Shown: positions 27,232 to 40,328, counted from the stretch's first letter. The stretch: DNA of 64,000 bases from Polynucleobacter sp. AP-Sving-400A-A2 (GCF_018688155.1 NZ_CP061312.1:186001-250000); one strand, 5' to 3'. Notes: generated from the sequence alone by a model not told the origin. A program made the numbers and translations.

Positions 27232-27267
27232 TTATTTATGTTAGTTGGTATTAACTAACATAAATAA
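27232..27267 (+). terminator. 15-bp perfect AT-rich inverted repeat after maeB
   Basis: TTATTTATGTTAGTT (27232-27246) and AACTAACATAAATAA (27253-27267) are perfect arms with a 6-nt loop. It lies 17 bases after the maeB stop, so it may end maeB transcripts, but the following T run is only three bases; an operator for the next gene is an alternative. Confidence 0.55.
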
Positions 27268-27271
27268 TTTC

Positions 27272-27294
27272 TATATAAATCAATGGTTTATATA
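27272..27294. repeat. Second AT-rich inverted repeat before the barstar-like gene
   Basis: TATATAAA (27272-27279) and TTTATATA (27287-27294) are perfect 8-bp arms with a 7-nt loop, four bases after the preceding inverted repeat. The right arm includes TATAAAAT-like sequence (27291-27298) that could serve as a -10 element for the gene at 27353. Confidence 0.45.
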
Positions 27295-27352
27295 AAATGC
27301 ACTGTAATTGGGCTTGATTTGACGGCGTGTTAAGGGTAATCTAGCATCCATC

Positions 27353-27973
27353 ATGAATAATCGCTCTGAAAACGGCACTACAGTAGGCTTTGACGAACAC
27401 AGTCGGGCTGAAAGTTGGGATAGTAACGATCGACTCGAAACCGAGTCATCCGCTGCCAATATCTATGCTGAGGGCGGTTTATCTCGTCTACAAACCTATG
27501 CAGCAAATCAAGTTTCGGGGAAAAAAGTGACAGCTTCTTGGCGTGCCGCTTTGGCCGTTCGCGATGCCGGACCGCCGGCAATGTTGCGCAGTGTGCGCCC
27601 TAATATCGTGCAATCTATTCGTGCTTTCCGTACTGCTGACCTTCAGGAGGCTGCTACTGAACTTGGCCAGCATTTCATTTACGCTAACTGTGCAAATGCG
27701 ATGACTAAAGGTGAAGTGCTGGAGGCGATTGCCATTGCTTACACATTTACTAAGCAACAAGCGAAGAATTTCGATCCTTTATTAGATTCTTTGACGACAA
27801 CTGTTGATAAGTCTGGCCCTCAGCCAGGTTTTGTAGTGGTGCTCGAAGGTTTGCCTTGTACTCAGAAATTTGACAAAGAGGCTCGTGAGACTCTGCTAGA
27901 TGTATTCCGTGATGCTGTGGACTTTTGGTCTGAGCGCCGCACACCGTATCGCGTGTTCTACTCTTTTGCTTAA
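27353..27973 (+). CDS. Barstar-family protein with N-terminal extension
   Basis: The C-terminal half of this 206-residue protein resembles barstar, the intracellular inhibitor of barnase-type ribonucleases: a first strand and helix (HFIYANCANAMTKGEVLEAI), a helix leading to FDPLLDSLTTTV, which stands where barstars have the N.DAL.DCLTD motif, then FVVVLEGLPC and the end FWSERRTPYRVFYSFA. About 95 N-terminal residues are outside the fold and partly low-complexity. No barnase gene is adjacent, so it may have a different partner. The match is by eye and moderately sure. Convergent with rsmE. Confidence 0.72.
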   Translation: MNNRSENGTTVGFDEHSRAESWDSNDRLETESSAANIYAEGGLSRLQTYAANQVSGKKVTASWRAALAVRDAGPPAMLRSVRPNIVQSIRAFRTADLQEAATELGQHFIYANCANAMTKGEVLEAIAIAYTFTKQQAKNFDPLLDSLTTTVDKSGPQPGFVVVLEGLPCTQKFDKEARETLLDVFRDAVDFWSERRTPYRVFYSFA

Positions 27974-28021
27974 TCACTCGTATAACGAATGAAGCAGTAA
28001 GGCAGTAAGCGGTAAATCAGC

Positions 28022-28044
28022 AAAAAACGCCTCTATTTGAGGCG
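28022..28044 (-). terminator. Rho-independent terminator of rsmE
   Basis: On the minus strand CGCCTC, loop AAATA, GAGGCG and then TTTTTT (28022-28027). The stem overlaps the last rsmE codons and the stop sits in its loop. It may also stop the convergent barstar-like transcript. Confidence 0.75.
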
Positions 28045-28794
28045 ATTTTGCATTTCTGGGTCCCAAATACTATGAACAGCAGTGATTGCCACAATTCCAG
28101 CAGTTTCAGTGCGCAATACTCGACCACCCAGAGAAACTAGTTGATAACCCGCCGCTTGCGCTTGCGCTTCCTCTTCTGGGGAGTGCCCACCTTCGGGCCC
28201 AATCATCAAAATGACATCCTGCGGTGGGTTATCCACTAAAACAGAATATAAGCTTTTATCAGTATCTGGGCTTAAAAGTAGTTTAAGTTTGGCTTTTTGT
28301 GGCTTCTGTATGTAACTTGCAAAATCTTGTATGGGCTCAACTGTGGCTAGCACGGTTCTGTCGCATTGCTCGCAGGCTGCCTGAACAATTCCCTCCCAGT
28401 GGAGAAGGCGTTTTTGGGCTCGCTCAGCATCACTAGAGCGGGTTAATTTAATCACTGAGCGCTCACACTGTAATGGGGCAATAAGCTGAGCCCCAGTCTC
28501 TATAGCCTTTTCAACCACCCAGTCCATCTTGTCTCCCCCAGCGAGACCTTGGGCCAGGGTAATGGCATAAGGGCTCTCACGATGAGTATCTTGGCAAATA
28601 TCACTCAACTCAACTTCCCCCGATTTGTTACTCAGTGAGATCAGTTTGGCTTGGGCAACTTGGCCATTTCCATCAAAGATGGGGAAAAATTCACCGACTT
28701 GAATGCGGCGCACGCGCAAGTGATGTGCGAGTTCAGGGGTGAGGGTATTTGGCTTTTGGTTTTCCCATGGGCCGGGAAGATAAAATTGAGGCAT
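28033..28794 (-). CDS. rsmE: 16S rRNA (uracil-1498-N3)-methyltransferase
   Basis: SPOUT-family enzyme that methylates U1498 of 16S rRNA. The N-terminal PUA-like part has LTPELAHHLRVRRIQVGEFF; the knot domain has GLAGGDKMDWVVEKAIETGA (near 89-108), LMIGPEGGHSPEEEA (near 195-209) and LGGRVLRTETAGIVAIT, the SAM-binding knot. 253 residues. Divergent from tktA with 43 bp between. Confidence 0.96.
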   Translation of the reverse strand: MPQFYLPGPWENQKPNTLTPELAHHLRVRRIQVGEFFPIFDGNGQVAQAKLISLSNKSGEVELSDICQDTHRESPYAITLAQGLAGGDKMDWVVEKAIETGAQLIAPLQCERSVIKLTRSSDAERAQKRLLHWEGIVQAACEQCDRTVLATVEPIQDFASYIQKPQKAKLKLLLSPDTDKSLYSVLVDNPPQDVILMIGPEGGHSPEEEAQAQAAGYQLVSLGGRVLRTETAGIVAITAVHSIWDPEMQNRLK

Positions 28795-28837
28795 TACTGC
28801 AATATAGCTAATTAATTTTCTCGAGACCCAATTTACG

Positions 28838-30832
28838 ATGTCAAACCTTCAAATTCGTATGGCAAATGCCATTCGCGCTTTATCCATGGATGCAGTACAA
28901 CAAGCCAATTCGGGGCATCCTGGAATGCCAATGGGTATGGCTGATATAGCAGTCGGTCTGTGGAATGAGCATTTGCAACACAATCCAACCGATCCCCATT
29001 GGATGAATCGTGATCGCTTTGTTTTATCTAACGGCCATGGCTCGATGTTGTTGTATTCCTTATTGCATCTCACTGGCTACGACTTGCCCATTGGCGAACT
29101 GAAAAACTTCCGTCAGTTGCATAGTAAAACTGCTGGACATCCTGAGTATGGAATTACTCCCGGAGTAGAAACCACTACCGGTCCTTTAGGTCAGGGGATT
29201 TCAAACGCGGTTGGCATGGCGCTGGCAGAAAAATTATTAGCTGCGGAATTTAATCGCCCAGGCCACGATATTGTTGATCACTACACCTATGTTTTTTTAG
29301 GCGATGGATGTTTGATGGAAGGCATCAGTCATGAAGTGTGTTCATTGGCTGGCACACTCAAACTTAATAAACTCATTGCACTATGGGATGACAACGGCAT
29401 CTCGATTGATGGCAAAGTGGTTTCTTGGTTTAACGAAGATACGCCAAAACGTTTTGAGGCTTACGGTTGGAACGTCCTTCGCGCTTTGGATGGTCATGAT
29501 GCAGAAGCTGTATCTAGTGCAATCGCTCAAGCGAAGAAAAGTGACAAACCAACATTGATTTGTTGCAAGACTGCAATTGGTCAGGGCTCTCCGAATATGG
29601 CGGGGAGCGATAAGGTGCATGGCTCTCCATTGGGCGCAGCTGAAATTGCTGCAACCCGTGTTGCGTTGAACTGGCCATATGCGCCATTTGAAATTCCAAA
29701 TGATATTTATGAAGCTTGGGATTTTAAGAAGCGCGGCCAAGCTGCTGAGCATGAGTGGAATAAAGAATTCCAAGCCTACAAAAATAAATACCCAGAGTTA
29801 GCTTCTGAATTACAGCGCCGTATGCAAGGTGATTTATCCAAAGACTTCTCTAAGACTTTAGATGCTTATTTAAAAACTTGCGAAACCAAAGCAGAAACAA
29901 TTGCTACTCGTAAGGCCAGTCAAAATGCGATCGAGGCATTGGCCCCTGAATTGCCAGAGTTCATGGGTGGCTCTGCCGACCTAACAGGATCTAACTTAAC
30001 GAACTGGTCTTCATGCAAGCCTGTACGTGGTGATCAGTGGGGTAACCACATTAACTATGGTGTGCGCGAATTTGGTATGAGTGCCATCATGAACGGCATC
30101 GCTTTACACGGTGGATATATTCCATTCGGCGGCACCTTCTTAACCTTCTCTGATTACAGTCGTAATGCATTACGTATGGCTGCATTGATGAAATTACGTA
30201 GTATCTTTGTTTTTACACATGACTCTATTGGCTTGGGTGAAGATGGTCCAACCCATCAGTCTGTTGAGCATGTAGCGAGCTTGCGTCTAATTCCCAATTT
30301 AATGGTTTGGCGTCCTTGTGACACTAGTGAGAGTGCGGTTGCATGGGGTGCTGCGATTGAGCGGAAGCATGGCCCAAGCGCTTTGATCTTCAGTCGTCAG
30401 AACTGCCCATTTGTTTCACGCAATAGTCAGCAAGTAAAAGAGATTGCCCGCGGTGGCTATGTTTTGCGTGACCCCAAGAAATTAAAGATCAAGGCAGTGA
30501 TCATTGCTACTGGTTCAGAAATCGCTTTGGCGTTGCAAACAGCGGAGCGTCTAGAGGGTGAGGGTTTTGGTATTCGTGTGGTATCGATTCCATCGACGAC
30601 AGTATTTGACCAGCAAGACGCTGCATACAAAGCAACAGTTTTGCCAGCGGATATTCCGCGCATTGCTGTTGAGGCAGGCGTAAGTGATTTCTGGTGGAAG
30701 TATGGTTGTGCAGCAGTGCATGGGGTTGATACCTTCGGAGAATCTGCGCCAGCACCTGTGCTCTACGAATACTTTGGTTTAACGGTCGATCAGATTGCTA
30801 AAACAGTGAAGCAATGTATTGCAAAGAAATAG
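28838..30832 (+). CDS. tktA: Transketolase
   Basis: Thiamine-diphosphate enzyme of the pentose phosphate pathway. 664 residues: [16 protein letters not shown] near 23-38, [18 protein letters not shown], the ThDP motif [20 protein letters not shown] ending in a DDNGISIDG loop, and the central [20 protein letters not shown]. The C-terminal domain ends [15 protein letters not shown]. Followed by gapA 38-56 bp on, a usual pairing in betaproteobacteria. Confidence 0.98.
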   Translation: MSNLQIRMANAIRALSMDAVQQANSGHPGMPMGMADIAVGLWNEHLQHNPTDPHWMNRDRFVLSNGHGSMLLYSLLHLTGYDLPIGELKNFRQLHSKTAGHPEYGITPGVETTTGPLGQGISNAVGMALAEKLLAAEFNRPGHDIVDHYTYVFLGDGCLMEGISHEVCSLAGTLKLNKLIALWDDNGISIDGKVVSWFNEDTPKRFEAYGWNVLRALDGHDAEAVSSAIAQAKKSDKPTLICCKTAIGQGSPNMAGSDKVHGSPLGAAEIAATRVALNWPYAPFEIPNDIYEAWDFKKRGQAAEHEWNKEFQAYKNKYPELASELQRRMQGDLSKDFSKTLDAYLKTCETKAETIATRKASQNAIEALAPELPEFMGGSADLTGSNLTNWSSCKPVRGDQWGNHINYGVREFGMSAIMNGIALHGGYIPFGGTFLTFSDYSRNALRMAALMKLRSIFVFTHDSIGLGEDGPTHQSVEHVASLRLIPNLMVWRPCDTSESAVAWGAAIERKHGPSALIFSRQNCPFVSRNSQQVKEIARGGYVLRDPKKLKIKAVIIATGSEIALALQTAERLEGEGFGIRVVSIPSTTVFDQQDAAYKATVLPADIPRIAVEAGVSDFWWKYGCAAVHGVDTFGESAPAPVLYEYFGLTVDQIAKTVKQCIAKK

Positions 30833-30888
30833 AAAAGATCAGAAACAAAGTATTTATTTAAGAATTCAAAATGAGCAAGGGAAATGGA

Positions 30889-31917
30889 ATGACAATTCGT
30901 GTCGCAATTAACGGTTATGGTCGTATTGGTCGTATGGTCTTACGTGCTTTGTATGAAGATCAAGTCAATGGCAAGCCTAGGCGCGATATCAAAATCGTCG
31001 CAATTAACGCAATGGGTGATATCGACATCAATGCACACCTGACGCAATATGATTCTGCGCATGGTCGTTTTCCTGCTGAAGTAAAAGTAGATGGCGATTG
31101 CATGGTGGTCAATGGCGATCGCATCAAGATGTTCTCTACTCGTAATCCTTTGGAAACGCCTTGGGGTGAGTTGGGTGTGGATTTAGTGCTTGAGTGTTCA
31201 GGTAAATTCACTTCCAAAGAAAAAGCCATGGTGCATATTTCTCAGGGTGCGAAGAAGGTATTGATCTCTGCCCCAGGTGAAAAAGATGTTGATGCCACTA
31301 TTGTTTATGGTGTGAATCAACAAGTTCTCAAGCCAAGCGATGTTGTTGTTTCTAATGCGAGCTGCACAACCAACTGTTTAGCCCCATTGGTGAAGCCATT
31401 GCTAGAAAAAATTGGGATCGAATCTGGTTTGATGACCACGATTCATGCTTTTACCAATGATCAGGTTCTAACTGACGTGTATCACAAGGATATGCGCCGC
31501 GCACGTTCTGCGGTGACCAGCATGATTCCAACGAAGACTGGTGCTGCAAAAGCAGTTGGCTTGGTATTGCCAGCTTTAGCAGGGCGCTTTGACGGTTTTG
31601 CAATGCGCGTTCCCGTCATCAACGTTTCTGTTGTGGATTTAACCTTCGCTGCCAGCCGCGCTACTAGTGTGGATGAAGTGAACTCCATCCTAAAAACAGC
31701 AAGCGAGGGTGAGTTGAAGGGTATTTTGGGTTTCAATACCTTGCCTTTGGTATCCATCGACTTCAACCACGACCCACGCCCCAGTATTTATGATGCTTCC
31801 CAGACTCGTGTTTCAGCGGATGGTAAGTTGGTCAAAGTGTTAGCTTGGTATGACAACGAGTGGGGTTATTCAGTTCAAATGCTCAATGCAGCTGAAGCAT
31901 TGATGGCTGTAAAGTAA
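30889..31917 (+). CDS. gapA: Glyceraldehyde-3-phosphate dehydrogenase, type I
   Basis: NAD-dependent oxidative phosphorylation of glyceraldehyde 3-phosphate. 342 residues: Rossmann loop [15 protein letters not shown], catalytic Cys in [13 protein letters not shown] (near 150-162), [16 protein letters not shown] with the partner His, and [16 protein letters not shown] 30889 has AGGGA six bases before it; an ATG at 30871 would add six residues (MSKGNG) but has a weaker ribosome site. Confidence 0.97.
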   Translation: MTIRVAINGYGRIGRMVLRALYEDQVNGKPRRDIKIVAINAMGDIDINAHLTQYDSAHGRFPAEVKVDGDCMVVNGDRIKMFSTRNPLETPWGELGVDLVLECSGKFTSKEKAMVHISQGAKKVLISAPGEKDVDATIVYGVNQQVLKPSDVVVSNASCTTNCLAPLVKPLLEKIGIESGLMTTIHAFTNDQVLTDVYHKDMRRARSAVTSMIPTKTGAAKAVGLVLPALAGRFDGFAMRVPVINVSVVDLTFAASRATSVDEVNSILKTASEGELKGILGFNTLPLVSIDFNHDPRPSIYDASQTRVSADGKLVKVLAWYDNEWGYSVQMLNAAEALMAVK

Positions 31918-31970
31918 GAAATTAAGTAGCTTTTTAAGCTTAAAAGTACTCAAAATCGTGCTATTCCTGT

Positions 31971-31998
31971 AAAAAAGACCTCAATTGAGGTCTTTTTT
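31971..31998 (+). terminator. Bidirectional terminator between gapA and fur
   Basis: AAAAAAGACCTC (31971-31982) pairs perfectly with GAGGTCTTTTTT (31987-31998) around AATT. The symmetry gives a T run on both strands, suiting the convergent gapA and fur genes. Confidence 0.9.
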
Positions 31999-32023
31999 CA
32001 TTAACTGCGCTTATCTTGCTAAA

Positions 32024-32482
32024 TTAGGGCTTTGGCTTATTGCGGCAATTCTTCTTTTGGCAGTGGCCGTACATGGCTAAAGAGTGCTCCTGGAGCTTGA
32101 AACCGAGGTTTTTAGCAATATCTCGCTGCCTTTTTTCGATAGCCTCATCCACAAACTCCTCGACATGACCGCAATCGAGGCAGACCAAGTGGTCATGGTG
32201 CTGACCCTCATTTAGTTCATAAATAGCCCTGCCATCCCCTTTGCTAGACTCAAAATGACTGCGGAGCAAGAGGCCTGCTTGTTCAAACTGGGTGAGCACC
32301 CGATATACCGTAGCTAAACCAATTTCTTTGTCATTCTTGGCCAAGGCCATAAAGACGTCTTCAGCGCTAAAGTGCGTGCCACCATTTTGATGAAAAAAGT
32401 CCAAGATTTTCATGCGTGGACCGGTTGCCTTAAGGCCAATGTCGCGTAAATCCGCTGGAGTGGGGTTTTGGTTCATATTCAT
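32024..32482 (-). CDS. fur: Ferric uptake regulator
   Basis: Iron-dependent repressor of 152 residues. The winged-helix domain starts GLKATGPRMKILDFFHQ, with LATVYRVLTQFEQAGLLLR as the recognition part. The dimer/metal domain has HDHLVCLDCGHVEEF and a C-terminal GHCQKKNC, so both Cys pairs of the structural zinc site are seen. I use ATG 32482 (MNMNQNP); 32476 is also possible, and the open frame to 32527 runs into the bamE start. Divergent from bamE, as in many beta- and gammaproteobacteria. Confidence 0.97.
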   Translation of the reverse strand: MNMNQNPTPADLRDIGLKATGPRMKILDFFHQNGGTHFSAEDVFMALAKNDKEIGLATVYRVLTQFEQAGLLLRSHFESSKGDGRAIYELNEGQHHDHLVCLDCGHVEEFVDEAIEKRQRDIAKNLGFKLQEHSLAMYGHCQKKNCRNKPKP

Positions 32483-32525
32483 GGGTTTGGGAGCTAAAAT
32501 CAATGTCTTAATGATACGGCCTGCC

Positions 32526-33245
32526 ATGCAAAATTGCCTTCAACTTTTTACCCGTCTATTGAACTCCATTTTTAGAGTTTGTGACCTCGCTCGGACGGGC
32601 TTAGTCATTGCTGCGGTGAGTTCAGTAATGATTGCCACCGGCTGCACCAGCGCAGTTGATGACACACAGCGCGCCTGGATGAATAAAGTCTTTAGACCGT
32701 ATGTTCCAGATGTGGTGCAGGGCAACTTTATTTCGAGTGAGCAATACGCGAAGTTACAAGTGGGGCAGAGTCGTGAGCAAGTGCGTCAAATTCTAGGTAC
32801 ACCTTTGCTGGCAAGTTATTTCCATGCCAATCGCTGGGACTACGTTTTTGAATTTAAACGCGCTAATCAGAAAATGAGCAAAGAGCGTCGCGTAACGGTA
32901 TTTTTCGAGGGCGATAAGTTGGTCAAATTCCAGGGCGATGCCTTGCCAACCGATGTTGAGTTGGTTGCCGAGATTGATGGCTATGCAAAAACCAAACGCT
33001 CATTCTGGGAGGTCATGACTGGATCGAACAAGCCACCAGTAACCCCACCTTTGCAGCAGCCAGAGTTGCTGGTTCCCAGTCCAACGAATAATTTGCCCGC
33101 CGGGGCTACAGTGCCTGCAGCTCCTGCTAGCAGTTCATTTTGGGACTTTTTTAGCTTTTCAAAAAAGCCGTCAGATGCTCAGCCGATGCCTCAACAGTTA
33201 GGCCCTGGTGCACTCAATGTCCCGCAGGCTAATGAAGTTAAATAA
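32526..33245 (+). CDS. bamE: Outer membrane assembly lipoprotein BamE (long form)
   Basis: Lipoprotein of the beta-barrel assembly machine. It has an N-terminal signal with lipobox ending IATGC (Cys near residue 39), then YVPDVVQGNFISSEQYAKL and VGQSREQVRQILGTPLLA, the SmpA/BamE core (FHANRWDYVFEFKR). At 239 residues it is about twice E. coli BamE; the C-terminal half is Pro/Gln/Ser-rich low complexity. ATG 32526 is chosen; ATG 32511 is also in frame. It is divergent from fur. Confidence 0.93.
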   Translation: MQNCLQLFTRLLNSIFRVCDLARTGLVIAAVSSVMIATGCTSAVDDTQRAWMNKVFRPYVPDVVQGNFISSEQYAKLQVGQSREQVRQILGTPLLASYFHANRWDYVFEFKRANQKMSKERRVTVFFEGDKLVKFQGDALPTDVELVAEIDGYAKTKRSFWEVMTGSNKPPVTPPLQQPELLVPSPTNNLPAGATVPAAPASSSFWDFFSFSKKPSDAQPMPQQLGPGALNVPQANEVK

Positions 33246-33311
33246 AGATAACTATTGTGTTGATGTCGACTGAATTTTTTCGGCAACTTTGAATAAGAAA
33301 CGAAGATACAA

Positions 33312-34115
33312 ATGATGAAAATCGCAATCGCTGGTGCAACTGGCCGCATGGGAAAAATGTTGATCGAGGCAGTGCTTAATTGCACGGATGCTGAGCTTGT
33401 TGGTGCGCTGGAGCATGAGTCTTGCTTTTTGCTTGGTGAAGATGCGGGCGCATTCTTGGGTAAAAAAACTGGCGTAGCCATTACATCGGATATTACGAAG
33501 GCTTTGAGTAGTGCTGAGTTTCTCATTGACTTCACTCGCCCAGAAGGCACGATGGCGCATTTGGCTGTGGCGCAAAAGACGAACAGCAAAATGATTATCG
33601 GTACTACTGGCCTGAGCCTAGAACAAATTGATAGTCTGAAGAAAGCTTCTGCAAACTTAGCTATCGTATTTGCTCCAAATATGAGTGTAGGTGTCAATGC
33701 GACATTTAAGTTGCTAGAGATTGCCGCCAAGATGTTGAATGAAGGTTACGACATTGAAATCGTTGAAGCCCATCACCGTCATAAAGTGGATGCGCCATCT
33801 GGTACCGCCCTCAGAATGGGCGAGGTGATTGCTGATGCGCTTGGTGAGAAATTAGGTGATGTTGCGGTATATGCACGCGAAGGTCATACCGGTGAGCGCA
33901 AAGCTGGCTCGATTGGTTTTGCCACCATCCGTGGTGGAGATATTGTGGGTGATCACACTGTCTTATTTGCGGGCGAGGGTGAGCGCATTGAGATTAGCCA
34001 TAAGTCTTCTAGCCGTCAGTCTTATGCACAAGGTTCTTTGCGCGCTGCACGCTTCTTGCAAGCTCAGGGTTCCGGTCTTTATGACATGCAAGATGTTCTT
34101 GGCCTGCGTAAGTGA
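33312..34115 (+). CDS. dapB: 4-hydroxy-tetrahydrodipicolinate reductase
   Basis: Lysine and diaminopimelate synthesis. NAD(P) loop [16 protein letters not shown] at the start, [37 protein letters not shown] and [16 protein letters not shown] with the catalytic His/Lys. 267 residues. Two ATGs stand in tandem (33312 and 33315), either could be used. leuS follows after 40 bp. Confidence 0.97.
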   Translation: MMKIAIAGATGRMGKMLIEAVLNCTDAELVGALEHESCFLLGEDAGAFLGKKTGVAITSDITKALSSAEFLIDFTRPEGTMAHLAVAQKTNSKMIIGTTGLSLEQIDSLKKASANLAIVFAPNMSVGVNATFKLLEIAAKMLNEGYDIEIVEAHHRHKVDAPSGTALRMGEVIADALGEKLGDVAVYAREGHTGERKAGSIGFATIRGGDIVGDHTVLFAGEGERIEISHKSSSRQSYAQGSLRAARFLQAQGSGLYDMQDVLGLRK

Positions 34116-34155
34116 ATGTTCAGTAAATCAGAATAGAAGAAAAGAGTTGTATTGA

Positions 34156-36828
<2,673 letters not shown>

Positions 36829-36864
36829 ATCGCTAACGCTTTATTTTGAATAGAAACTAAACAC

Positions 36865-37392
36865 ATGCGCGTAAATCACCTTCGACGTACCATGCTTGGG
36901 TTTCTGGCCTTGGCTCCAGTTAGTGGTTTGATTGCCTGCGGCTATCGTTTGCGTGGCATGGTCGATTTACCCTTTAAAGTAATCGCAATTACTGGCAGCC
37001 CATCACCACCTTTACGTGCGGATTTGCAAGCGGCTATTTTGACGGGTACGGATGCGAAGGTGGCAATCAATCCTAAAGATGCGGATCTCATTTTAGAAAT
37101 TACCAGCGATCTTAATGGTCGTGAGATCTTGGCTTACAACTCAAATGGTCAAGTGTCCGCCTACCGTCTAAATATCCGTGTTGGATTTAGGGCATATGAC
37201 GATGCTGGAGCCGATGTTGTGTCTGAGGCGGAGATTTATATGACTCGCGATATGGATTTCTCGGTGTCTACCGTTTTGGCGACCGACGTCCAAATGCAGC
37301 AATTTCTATCTTTGATGCGCAGAGATCTTGCGGTACAAATTCTGCGTCGTGTTTCTGCATCTGCTCGAGCACCACAGGCTCGAAGATTCTAA
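36865..37392 (+). CDS. lptE: LPS-assembly lipoprotein LptE
   Basis: Outer-membrane lipoprotein that plugs LptD and helps place LPS at the surface. Lipoprotein signal of 24 residues ending GLIAC (Cys 25), followed by GYRLRGMVDLPFK, the conserved LptE start, and a mixed fold with ADLILEITSDLNGREILAYN. 175 residues. Position between leuS and holA is the standard one. Confidence 0.93.
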   Translation: MRVNHLRRTMLGFLALAPVSGLIACGYRLRGMVDLPFKVIAITGSPSPPLRADLQAAILTGTDAKVAINPKDADLILEITSDLNGREILAYNSNGQVSAYRLNIRVGFRAYDDAGADVVSEAEIYMTRDMDFSVSTVLATDVQMQQFLSLMRRDLAVQILRRVSASARAPQARRF

Positions 37393-37411
37393 AGAATGAC
37401 GATCAAATCGC

Positions 37412-38473
37412 ATGGTTAAGAGTGATGCCCTACAGGTACATTTGAAGTCGCTCAATTCAGCTACTTCATTAAAGCCCCTTTACATATTTAGTGGTGATGA
37501 ACCTCTTTTGATGATGGAGGCGATGGACCAATTGCGTGCCACTGCCAAAAAAATGGGTTACACCGATCGTGAAGTCTTATTACAAGAGCGCGGGTTTGAT
37601 TGGAGTGCTTTGTTAAGTGCTGGTCAGACCATGTCTTTATTTGGAGATAAGCGCTGGGTTGAGTTACGTATACCGACAGGCAAACCTGGACGTGATGGTG
37701 CTGATGCGCTGAAGCAATTTTCTGCCCAAATTGAGTCTCAATCGGTAGGCTCTGAAGGCCCTGATACGATTTTTTGCATCATCTTGCCTAGATTGGATGG
37801 TAAGACCAAAACCTCTGCTTGGTTTAGCGCCCTAGATGAGGCGGGTATGGCCATTCAATTGGACTCCTTAGATCGTGCGCAATTGCCGCAATGGATTGCG
37901 GGGCGCCTAAAGAAACAGGGCCAAGAAGTGCAGTCAGGCTCAGACGGCCAACGCGCCTTAGCCTTTATTGCAGAGCAGGTGGAGGGCAACCTGATCGCTG
38001 CCCATCAAGAAATTCAGAAGTTGGGTTTGTTGCATCCCGCTGGCGTTCTTACTGAGGAACAAATTCGGTCGGCTATTTTGAAGGTGGCACGGTATAACGT
38101 CTTTGAGTTGACTGAAGCTATGTTAGCTGGCGATCTACCTCGCCTCAATCGTATGTTAGATGGCCTTAAAGGTGAGGGTGAGCCCCTGGTTCTGATTCTG
38201 TGGAGCGTAACTGAAGAGCTTCGGATACTATCAAAACTGAAAGCAGCAAGCGATGCTGGGGAGTCTGTACAGAACTTAATGCGCACTAACCGGATCTGGG
38301 GCAATAAAGAGCGTTTATATCCTGTGGCCCTAAAGCGAGTTCAGCCTTTGAGGTTGCGCAGGGCAATGCAGGTGGCTGCAGGTTTGGATCGTCAGGCCAA
38401 AGGATTGTATGCGGCGGAACTACCAGCAGATCCTTGGGATGGCTTGCGCTTGGTAGGTAATTTATTACGCTAG
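37412..38473 (+). CDS. holA: DNA polymerase III subunit delta
   Basis: Clamp-loader subunit that opens the beta sliding clamp. 353 residues beginning with the family pattern PLYIFSGDEPLLMMEAMDQL, then an AAA+-like fold without Walker motifs and a helical C-terminal collar (FELTEAMLAGDLPRLNRMLD, LWSVTEELRILSKL). Start is 19 bases after lptE. Confidence 0.95.
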   Translation: MVKSDALQVHLKSLNSATSLKPLYIFSGDEPLLMMEAMDQLRATAKKMGYTDREVLLQERGFDWSALLSAGQTMSLFGDKRWVELRIPTGKPGRDGADALKQFSAQIESQSVGSEGPDTIFCIILPRLDGKTKTSAWFSALDEAGMAIQLDSLDRAQLPQWIAGRLKKQGQEVQSGSDGQRALAFIAEQVEGNLIAAHQEIQKLGLLHPAGVLTEEQIRSAILKVARYNVFELTEAMLAGDLPRLNRMLDGLKGEGEPLVLILWSVTEELRILSKLKAASDAGESVQNLMRTNRIWGNKERLYPVALKRVQPLRLRRAMQVAAGLDRQAKGLYAAELPADPWDGLRLVGNLLR

Positions 38474-38535
38474 ATGAATCTCGGGTGAAGCAGCAAACTT
38501 AGATAAAACAATATTAATTTAGACACAGCAAAGAT

Positions 38536-39822
38536 ATGAGTCACTCAACAAATACTATCCAGCACATGATGCTAGATATTGGCCGACGTGCTCGTCAGGC
38601 ATCACGCGCAATGGCGCGAGCATCTAGTGAACAGAAAAATCAGGCGCTATTGCATATCGCAAAGTTGGTACGTGAGCGCTCTGCGGAAATTATCCGGGTA
38701 AATGCGCTAGATGTTGTTCGTGCAAAAACCAATGGCCAGGATGTGGCATTTATCGATCGCCTGACGATGACCCCAAAGACCATTGAATCTATGGCATTAG
38801 GTTTGGAGCAAATTGTTTCTTTGGAAGATCCGATTGGCAAAATAACGCCATTGCAAAAGCAGGCTTCCGGTATTGAGCTCGGTCAGATGCGTGTGCCACT
38901 CGGTGTAATTGGTATCATTTATGAATCTCGCCCCAATGTGACCATTGATGCTGCGGCGCTATGTCTCAAATCAGGCAATGCCGTCATTTTGCGTGGTGGC
39001 TCAGAGGCGATTGATTCAAATACTTTGTTAGCGCAATTGATTCAAGAAGGTTTAGATGCCGCCAATTTACCCATGGATTCGGTGCAGGTTGTGAGCACCA
39101 CAGATCGCACCGCTGTTGGTGAAATGATCACTATGACGGAGTACATTGATGTGATCGTACCTAGAGGCGGTAAGAGTCTGATTGCCCGCTTGATGGCGGA
39201 AGCGCGCGTCCCCATGATTAAGCATTTAGATGGCATCTGCCATACCTATATTGATGCAGATGCCGACATCGCAATGGCAATCCGGGTTTGTGATAACGCC
39301 AAGACTCAGCGCTATGCGCCTTGCAATGCGATGGAAACACTCTTGGTCAACAAAACCATTGCCCCACAAGTGCTACCAGCCCTTTGCAAAATCTATCAAG
39401 ATAAGGGTGTGGAGTTGCGCGTTGATGACCAAACCCGAAACACCCTTGAGGCCGCGGGTTTTAAAGATTTAGTCAATGCTACTGAAGAAGATTGGCAAAC
39501 AGAATATTTGGCACCGATTTTGTCGATTAAGACTGTTGCGGATATGGATGAGGCCATGAGCCATATTGATCAATATGGAAGTAAGCATACTGATGCCATC
39601 ATTACTAACAATCAAGCGCAAGCCAATCGCTTTTTGCGTGAAGTCGATAGTGCCAGCGTGATGGTCAATGCTAGCACCCGTTTTGCTGATGGCTTTGAAT
39701 ATGGTCTAGGTGCTGAGATTGGTATCTCGAATGACAAGTTGCATGCTCGCGGCCCTGTTGGCTTGGATGGCCTTACTTCTCTCAAATATATCGTCATGGG
39801 TCATGGCGAAATCCGTACTTAA
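38536..39822 (+). CDS. proA: Glutamate-5-semialdehyde dehydrogenase (gamma-glutamyl phosphate reductase)
   Basis: Second step of proline synthesis. 428 residues of aldehyde dehydrogenase fold: [20 protein letters not shown] (near 117-136), [29 protein letters not shown], and the catalytic Cys in [12 protein letters not shown]-terminal [18 protein letters not shown] is typical. proB is not in this window. Confidence 0.97.
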   Translation: MSHSTNTIQHMMLDIGRRARQASRAMARASSEQKNQALLHIAKLVRERSAEIIRVNALDVVRAKTNGQDVAFIDRLTMTPKTIESMALGLEQIVSLEDPIGKITPLQKQASGIELGQMRVPLGVIGIIYESRPNVTIDAAALCLKSGNAVILRGGSEAIDSNTLLAQLIQEGLDAANLPMDSVQVVSTTDRTAVGEMITMTEYIDVIVPRGGKSLIARLMAEARVPMIKHLDGICHTYIDADADIAMAIRVCDNAKTQRYAPCNAMETLLVNKTIAPQVLPALCKIYQDKGVELRVDDQTRNTLEAAGFKDLVNATEEDWQTEYLAPILSIKTVADMDEAMSHIDQYGSKHTDAIITNNQAQANRFLREVDSASVMVNASTRFADGFEYGLGAEIGISNDKLHARGPVGLDGLTSLKYIVMGHGEIRT

Positions 39823-39861
39823 ATGCGTACTTAACCTAGTCTCATAATAGAACGGAAATAA

Positions 39862-40293
39862 TTGATCATGGGTAATGCATATTTATGGACTAAGACGCTT
39901 CATATTGTTTTGATTGCCTCTTGGTTCGCTGGCTTGTTTTATCTGCCACGTATCTTTGTGAACTTGGCTGATGAAAAAAATCCTGAGGTTCATGCGCGCC
40001 TTCTTGGTATGGCGAATCGCTTATTTCGATTTATGACCATATTGGCGGTACCTGCCGTACTGCTAGGTCTTGCTTTGTGGTTGCATTTCAAAATAGGTTC
40101 TGGTGAGGTATGGATGCATGCCAAGATGTTCTTTGTACTTCTGGTGATCGGTTATCACCATGCCTGTTGGGGTTTGCTCAAAAAGTTCCGTAATGGTGTC
40201 AATACCCATTCAGGAGTTTGGTATCGTTGGTTCAACGAAGCGCCAGTCCTCCTTCTGTTGATTGTGACGGCCTTGGTAGTCATTAAGCCTTAA
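39862..40293 (+). CDS. hemJ: HemJ-type protoporphyrinogen oxidase / CopD-like membrane protein
   Basis: A 143-residue protein with four membrane helices. The start YLWTKTLHIVLIASWFAGLF (His near residue 12) and YLPRIFV match the UPF0093/HemJ family; His and Arg positions after helix 2 (MHAKMFFVLL) also fit. HemJ oxidises protoporphyrinogen IX in many proteobacteria without HemG/HemY. The haem gene hemL lies 1.8 kb downstream, which supports this over a copper role. Confidence 0.82.
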   Translation: MIMGNAYLWTKTLHIVLIASWFAGLFYLPRIFVNLADEKNPEVHARLLGMANRLFRFMTILAVPAVLLGLALWLHFKIGSGEVWMHAKMFFVLLVIGYHHACWGLLKKFRNGVNTHSGVWYRWFNEAPVLLLLIVTALVVIKP

Positions 40294-40328
40294 TTTTTTT
40301 ATTTCACCCCTTTTAGATTGCTAGCCTC

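Noticed and set aside
29381..29773. 130-codon minus-strand frame in tktA
   Set aside because: Antisense shadow of a conserved gene; no ribosome site or recognisable motif.
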